Part shown: positions 58,974 to 64,000 of the stretch, piece by piece
Position numbering within the stretch: position 1 is the first letter of the stretch
Layout: every line of letters begins with the position of its first letter
NCBI GenBank assembly: GCA_964019655.1
Contig: CAXHTR010000004.1
Span: forward strand, 682,001 to 746,000
DNA from: Perkinsela sp. pyNocScin1
Taxonomy: Eukaryota > Euglenozoa > Kinetoplastea > Prokinetoplastida > Perkinselidae
Length of the DNA: 64,000 bases
Direction: 5' to 3'
The notes under the pieces: model-generated
Database searches by the model: none
Told to the model about the DNA's origin: nothing
What the model saw: only the letters and a program-made list of their open reading frames with translations
Position numbers and translations under genes: made by a program

Positions 58974-60023
58974 TCATTCCGCATCGTCATCTGAGCTGAA
59001 TAAGTCACTGCTGTCCCTGTCTGAAGGACCTTCCTCGAAGATAAAATCGAGGCTGTCATCTGCCAATACCTCTCGTGCCGGGACCCGCTCACCATTGATA
59101 ATGTAATCGTGGAGGTGGTCAATTTTCCATTTCACTGCACGAGACTCATACATGTCCCCGTTCACATCAACCAACAATCAATCAATTTGGTTCCCATGGA
59201 TATAGATAGTGCAGCCATCCTGATTATTATCTTTCTTGATGCGTGCTTTGCCCGAAAAATTGTTGTTCGATGCATAAACTTGCCATAAGTTCGCTGAGGG
59301 CTCCAAAAGCTCAAAAATTCCGCTTAAATTATTTGATCCAATATCCAGCTGCTCTAGGCGTTTCGGCAAATCGTCAAAGCGTTATTCCCCGTGAAATTTA
59401 TTTCAAGCAAGATGCAGCTCTATAAGCGCTTGAGGCAAAAACGCAAAAGTTATGGTCCCGGTAAGTGAGTCTTAGCTGACGTTTAAGATCTGCAAGCCAA
59501 CGGGAAGCGCTTTTAAATTGCAACTTCCCAAAAGTTTGTTGTGGGCTACAGAGAAAATTTCAAGATTTGGTGAAAGGCTCTGCAAATCAACTTCTCCTGT
59601 GAAGTATTGGTGTAGGCGAAATTGCTTCAGATTTTTCGGGAGGATCTTCGTGTTAAGCTTTCCATTCGATCGTTGCAGGTTGTTGTCCTCCGGTGTGGCC
59701 ATAAGAAAGGCATTTATGCCTTTCGGCAAGAATTCCAGGCTGAGAGTCCCTGAAAAACTCTCTCTCCACGCAAAATCTATGACATTTGAATTCCCGTCGC
59801 ACTGTACACCGCACCAATCACAGACATCAAGATAATGACCTGAAGTATTTTGATACTTTTTCTTCGTGAATTCTTCGAGATTTTGAATGACTAGCTCTAA
59901 GCATGCTTGGTCGGAAAGTGACTCGTAGTCAAGGCGGCCAAGTGTGGGGTCAATGAAGGAGAAGCTGTGCGTGAGAATAGGTGCGAGGATCATGCACATT
60001 GCGTTAAACGATTCGAAGGACAT
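58974..60023 (-). pseudogene. Class A LRR gene with four in-frame stops
   Basis: ATG 60023 ('MSFESFNAMCMILAPILTH'), head 'SLSDQACLELVIQNL', cap 'CDWCGVQCDGNSNVIDF', repeats LPKGI, LPKNL, LSPNL and LPVGL. Then TAA (59472-59474), TGA (59403-59405), TAA (59382-59384) and TGA (59178-59180), all in one frame with LRR sequence running across them ('DSLTGTITFAFLPQAL', 'LPKRLEQLDIGSNNLSG', 'VDVNGDMYESRAVKW'). No frameshift was detected. Acidic C-terminus 'SDLFSSDDDAE'. Confidence 0.82.
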
Positions 60024-60395
60024 TCCACAAAGTAAGGCTATGAGGAATGAAGATACTTGTAGAAACTTTCATTCATAAAGAATGCGATCTCCCTCTTATA
60101 GAACTTTCGGAATTTAGATAAACAGCACCGTAATGCGCGTCAAGAAAAATCTATGTTTTTTCTTTGATCATCCAGTACATCGCGTACATATGGAATCACA
60201 CGATAGAATTCACCCCCTCATTCACTTTGTAGCTGATTGAAAGCCCCTACCTTAAAAGGTCCGTATCATTCGACATAGAATGGTTATTCATTGTATCTCA
60301 AGTTCTGATTTTTTCGCAACAAGATCACAGCAGCGATCATGCATGCTGTGCTTCACCCAAGCTTATGCTCGTAACACCTTTACGTATAGGCTTCA
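60024..60395. other. Intergenic region
   Basis: Nothing recognised. Confidence 0.5.
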
Positions 60396-61244
60396 TTATT
60401 TGTACGGAGTATCGCCCATACCATCCATATTCAGTTCTACGAAACATGTGTCTCTATCGACTTGAAGCGCCCTGTCCCAGCGATGAAACTCACTTGTGTG
60501 ATACACCGCTTTCAATGGATTTCCTTTGATGTTGATTTCGCTGATATACCGCTTCGATGTGCGACTTCCAACAGCGACGCTCGAAAAAGCGTTGCTTTGC
60601 AAATACAGCACGCCCCGGAAGCTTTCGAGGCCCCGAAGATCGAGGTCCCCAGAAAAAAGGTTTCCTTGTAAGTGCATTAATTGGATATTTTCGGAAAGAT
60701 CATGTATCAGCAGTGACCCTGAAAGTTCGTTATCGGAAAGTGACAGTATCTGAAGTGACTGTGGGAGCTGTGTCAAATCGATCGAGCCGCATAGCCGATT
60801 TGCTCTCAGATAGATACCTCGAATTTCTTCTGGCAGGACTGTAAGGTTGACTGTTCCCATGAATTCATTGGACTGCAGCGAAAGCGTTTGTATACTTGGT
60901 GGTAAATCTTCAAACGGCAAAGAGCCTTGGAGCATATTCTCCCGTGCGCGAAGCGCGATGAGCGTCAGCGGTAGAAAACGGATATCGAGTGTGCCTCTGA
61001 GATTCAGGCCATTCCAGTCGACCGACTCGACGTCTTGCGAAGCCGTGCAGTTCACTCCTTTCCACGAGCATATAGGCTTGAACTCGGGTGCCTTCCATGG
61101 GTACTTGCGGATCTGAAAAAGTTTTTTGTCTGTAATGCCGTCAACAAGCATCTCAAGAAGTGTTTGCTGTGAGAAATTGATACGGTTGATCTTGGATGGG
61201 CGGGATGTATCCGCTGTGAGGAGCGCTAGGAATTCAATGAGCAT
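60396..61244 (-). CDS. Class A-related LRR protein with a distinct C-domain
   Basis: 282 aa from ATG 61244 ('MLIEFLALLTADTSRPSK'). Upstream in-frame sequence is hydrophobic and could lengthen the leader. Head 'NFSQQTLLEMLVDGI'. Cap 'CSWKGVNCTASQDVESVDW'. Six repeats (LPLTL, LPPSI, LPEEI, LPQSL, LSENI and a short one). The C-domain 'YLQSNAFSSVAVGSRTSKR', 'VDRDTCFVELNMDG' corresponds to that of 36813-37658. Confidence 0.9.
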   Translation of the reverse strand: MLIEFLALLTADTSRPSKINRINFSQQTLLEMLVDGITDKKLFQIRKYPWKAPEFKPICSWKGVNCTASQDVESVDWNGLNLRGTLDIRFLPLTLIALRARENMLQGSLPFEDLPPSIQTLSLQSNEFMGTVNLTVLPEEIRGIYLRANRLCGSIDLTQLPQSLQILSLSDNELSGSLLIHDLSENIQLMHLQGNLFSGDLDLRGLESFRGVLYLQSNAFSSVAVGSRTSKRYISEINIKGNPLKAVYHTSEFHRWDRALQVDRDTCFVELNMDGMGDTPYK

Positions 61245-61715
61245 TAAAAGTATAAACTGAACGCAAAGAAAGTGCAGATCTTGTGTGCTGTAAATGATAT
61301 GAGCCAAGATAAGATTCAGCGAGAAGTCTGAGATGAAGAACCATGGGGCAGTTATTTCATCTGAAAATTGTAAATATTCTCTCAACGATGCAGAAATAGA
61401 GTTTTCTCAAAGAGTTAGATATTAAGAAAGTTCCTCCTCCAAAGATTCATAGCCTTTATCTGACAGTAATCATCATCAGTCACTCATAAATGGAAGCCTA
61501 CATTCGGTCATTTTCAAGCATCTTCTTGACTCGCTTAATTGAACCACGATAAACACCTCGACTGCATTCATGCAGCATTTAAGTAACAAAATAAACCAAG
61601 AAACATAATCAAACTGGCGTTACCATGCTTTTCCTACAGTTGTCCTGATAGCACTTTCTTCTGTATTTTCAAGTATTTCTATGATTTTTCAAAGAGCATT
61701 TCCTCACGATACAAA
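61245..61715. other. Intergenic region
   Basis: Nothing recognised. Confidence 0.5.
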
Positions 61716-62058
61716 TTAGTTAAAGAAAGGGAACGGCGATGGGTAGCCATTGGCATCAACACCTCGAATGTTGTCGTAGCCCATCGAGCCATACCCCCAA
61801 TCATCGAAGCTGTCTTCGTCATGATCCCACACGAGGCGCTCGCTTTCAAAATCTCCCCCGTTTTCATCCTTGACTGAAAATATACGGTTCTTCTTGATGT
61901 CGATGTACGCGTCTGTCCCAAACTTTACAAAAGCCTTCGTGAAATTGTTGTTGTTCGCGACAAAGACCTCGAGGCTCTTGGGTGGGTACAGAAGACTCAG
62001 AGACCCGCTAAACAAGTTATGGTACATCTCCAGCTTGATGAGGGTGGCTGTGGACGCA

Positions 62059-62864
62059 GTGGAAAGTAAGTGGTCAAGTTCGCCAAATTGACCACTTAGT
62101 TGCAACTTGACCACTTAGTTTCAAGTTGCCCACTTAGTTATGAACTTGGGCTAAAAATGAGGGTGTGCATTTTCAATGAGAACTTCTTCTTTCGCTAGCC
62201 CTCTTGTGTCTCGGATCATTTAATCTGTCAACGCGGTACAATGTTTTTGTTTCCGCCCGCCAGGCGGGCGGATTTGCCTCGCTCCGCTCGATTTTCTTCT
62301 TTCTTCCCTTCCGTCCCGGTAGAAGTTGAACGCACCGGGCTACGCCCGGTGCTTGGTTCTTAGCTTTTCCCCTTTCTTTCTTTCCGTCCCCATAGCCCAC
62401 GTAACATGCCCGATCGATATGAAAAAAGGTGGAAATAACTTAATTCTCCCTAGTGGGTATCCCAGGTCAGATCGTATAGAAATATTTGAAAATCTAAAAA
62501 GGTGAGAGGATTTCAAAAGCTCATTTCATTACGAATCACCATATTCTGTGCAGACGTGAGCAGTTTCACACAAATATAGAAAAAATCTTTATGGTTAAAT
62601 CAAGACGATAATTTGGGAAAGTGAATTAGTCACTGTTCATGTGTGGGAATACGATTTGCTCTTCCCTTGGTACTTATAAAACGCTATCGAATCAAATTTA
62701 TTCAAGAAAAATTTTCAAGTATTTTTTGATTTGGAGAGGAAATTCGAACTTGACCAGTTAGTTTCAAGTTGACCACTTGGTTTCAAGTTGACCACTTGGT
62801 TTCAAGTTGACCACTTAGTTTTAAGTTGACCACTTAGTTATGAACTTGACCACTTACTTTCCAC
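62059..62864. mobile_element. DNA element with 23-bp TIRs and subterminal repeats (806 bp)
   Basis: Perfect 23-bp inverted termini GTGGAAAGTAAGTGGTCAAGTTC (62059-62081) and its complement (62842-62864). Inside each end a unit of about 19 bases ('ttgaccacttagtttcaag') is repeated, roughly three times on the left and six on the right. The middle has GC-rich hairpins (62254-62275 and 62331-62351). It has no transposase ORF. No target duplication is evident. Superfamily not recognised. Confidence 0.8.
62752..62864. repeat. Subterminal tandem repeat array
   Basis: About six copies of a 19-20-base unit, 'ttgaccacttggtttcaag' and variants, at the right end of the 806-bp element; a shorter array sits at 62066-62145. 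Confidence 0.8.
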
Positions 62865-63702
62865 GGCGTGTAGCTGGAAGATGGTCGAGGTTCAGAGTGC
62901 CCTCAAATCTGTTCCGAGACAGATTGAGCTGCTGCATGGTCTTTGGCAGGTGTGTGAGCCAGACACTGCCTGAAAATTGGTTGCTGTTCACCCACAAGCT
63001 GACCATACCCTTCGGAAGCTTATGAAAGCAGCAGCTGCCCTCAAAACGATTGGAAGAAATCGAAAATTCGGTAAGCTGTGAAGGAAGACGATGCATAGCA
63101 ACGCCACCAGTGAAGGATTTTCCACGAAGATGGAATACTTTGAGTTTTTTGGGTAGCTTTTCGGCTTCTAGGACGCCCTTAATTTCTTTTGGTGGCTTGT
63201 AAACTTTAAAATACTCAAGGTGCTCGGGGAGGTAAGCGAGACACAGAGACCCAGTGAGACCTTGTGGCGTGTTGATAGATATGATCCTGCCATCTTCGTT
63301 ACAGGTCAAGCCATCCCAGTCACAGCCTGGCAGATATTCACCTCTTCCGTCTTTGAAAACGTCGCGAGACTCATTGGATAGTGCCTGCACGAAAATTTCC
63401 ATGCACGTGTCATCATCGAAGTGTGCTTCTTTTGCTTTCTCGCTGTTTGCGCTATCACTCGCGAAAATGAGGGTGAAGAGCATGCTGATACAATGAAAAA
63501 ATATTCGAAAACAACGTAGCATGCGGTGCCAGAATTACGTGAGACTTCCGTTGATTTTATTGTTGTCTTTAAACTCACCTACTTCTAACAGATCCTCTGC
63601 CGTTTGGGTAAATCATTCGGTAAGAAGTAAGCATCGCACTGCAATAGAAGAAAGAATCAAAAGGGTACGATTCCCGAAAGATTAAGCGTATCCTCCTATG
63701 CA

Positions 63703-63999
63703 TCAGTAGTCCTCAATCTGCCCTGAGCACTCGTAGCCATCTGTGTCGTAAATTGACCCAAACTTCCCCGTATCAAGGCAAACATTACCTCGGAGAAAGA
63801 CAGTGGCAAAAATAATAACCTTGGATTGGCCAAAGTCGTTGCGCCGAATGTCGAAATATCGAAGACCCCCCGGTATCCTGCTCAAATCGATTTCACCAGA
63901 GAGTGCATTCCGCTCTACAGAAAACTCCTTTAAAAACCGTGGAAGCGCCCGGAAGTTGATAGACCCCGAAAACGCATTAGCACTCGCCCAAAACACTTC
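63703..63999 (-). CDS. Class A LRR protein, 5' part outside window
   Basis: Open to the window's right edge. Visible: 'FWASANAFSGSINFRA', LPRFL ('EFSVERNALSGEIDL'), IPGGL ('YFDIRRNDFGQSKVI') and the end 'GSIYDTDGYECSGQIEDY', a variant of the class A tail with DTDG for DExG. The leader, head and cap lie beyond the window. Confidence 0.85.
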   Translation of the reverse strand, partial: EVFWASANAFSGSINFRALPRFLKEFSVERNALSGEIDLSRIPGGLRYFDIRRNDFGQSKVIIFATVFLRGNVCLDTGKFGSIYDTDGYECSGQIEDY

Positions 64000-64000
64000 C

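Larger units (their letters stand above)
61716..63522 (-). pseudogene. Class A LRR gene split by an 806-bp element
   Basis: ATG 63522 or 63483 ('MLFTLIFASDSANSEKAK'). Head 'FDDDTCMEIFVQALSN'. Cap 'CDWDGLTCNEDGRIISI'. Repeats LPEHL, LPKKL, LPSQL, LPKGM, LPKTM and 'HLPATR', where coding meets the element. Beyond it LRR coding resumes ('STATLIKLEMYHNLFSG', PPKSL) with tail 'RIFSVKDENGGDFESE' and stop at 61716. The halves overlap imperfectly ('PAT' and 'TAT'), so the join is not a simple insertion with a clean duplication. Confidence 0.82.

Noticed and set aside
51051-60023. Alternative genetic code with sense use of TAG, TAA or TGA.
   Set aside because: All three codons terminate other intact genes here. 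In-frame stops are confined to a few copies, and one TAG clearly replaces Trp (TGG) in a paralog comparison, as simple nonsense would.
1-64000. CRISPR arrays, tRNA or rRNA genes.
   Set aside because: No regular spacer-repeat array and no cloverleaf or rRNA core motif was noticed; the regular repetition in the window is LRR coding.

Overview
The window is one dense array of secreted-type leucine-rich-repeat (LRR) genes from what is most likely a microbial eukaryote. I count about 37 apparently intact LRR genes, two LRR genes cut by the window edges, nine disrupted LRR genes and several short LRR relics. Evidence for a eukaryote: ATG starts without Shine-Dalgarno sites, AT-rich intergenic DNA, no operon-like overlaps, and a non-autonomous hAT-type transposon with 8-bp target duplications. 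The lineage cannot be named from the sequence. Almost every gene is a single uninterrupted exon. No tRNA, rRNA, CRISPR array or housekeeping cluster was recognised.

Two protein classes alternate. Class A proteins (about 270-460 aa) have a short hydrophobic leader ending near an Asp, a conserved head of the form 'LGRLDxxSLSDQxxMEI', usually a 'CxWxGVxCD' N-cap resembling the plant-type LRRNT, then 5-15 repeats of about 23 residues (LPxxLxxLxLxxNxFSGxxDLxx). Many end with a conserved 'NxITxVxDExG' tail and no membrane anchor. Class B proteins (about 215-285 aa) have a leader, a cap of the form 'CCxWxGVxCTDGxVT', a 'WLPSTV' motif, a few degenerate LRRs ('LPRDLRY', 'LPxxLEE') and a basic C-terminus.

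Layout: 2-616 is a plus-strand partial class A gene. 990-1775 is class B (minus). 2046-3356 is an unrelated RNI-type LRR gene (plus). From 3.9 to 42.4 kb essentially everything is on the minus strand. A gene-poor 1.9 kb divergent strand switch lies at 42.4-44.2 kb. From 44.2 to 52.9 kb genes are on the plus strand. After a convergent switch at 52.9-53.7 kb the minus strand is used to the window end. Two LRR genes are split by DNA elements: a 1,455-bp hAT-like element (17438-18892) that itself carries a 267-bp nested relative, and an 806-bp element with subterminal repeats (62059-62864).

As a set the genes look like a fast-diversifying family of secreted or surface recognition proteins. Tandem pairs, mosaic paralogs, N-cap-only and C-cap-only fragments and many nonsense or frameshifted copies suggest continuing duplication, conversion and decay. 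The only clear non-LRR coding candidates are a 49-aa membrane microprotein resembling the V-ATPase accessory Ac45/VOA1 transmembrane tail, a 48-aa leader-bearing microprotein, and an unrecognised basic ORF.
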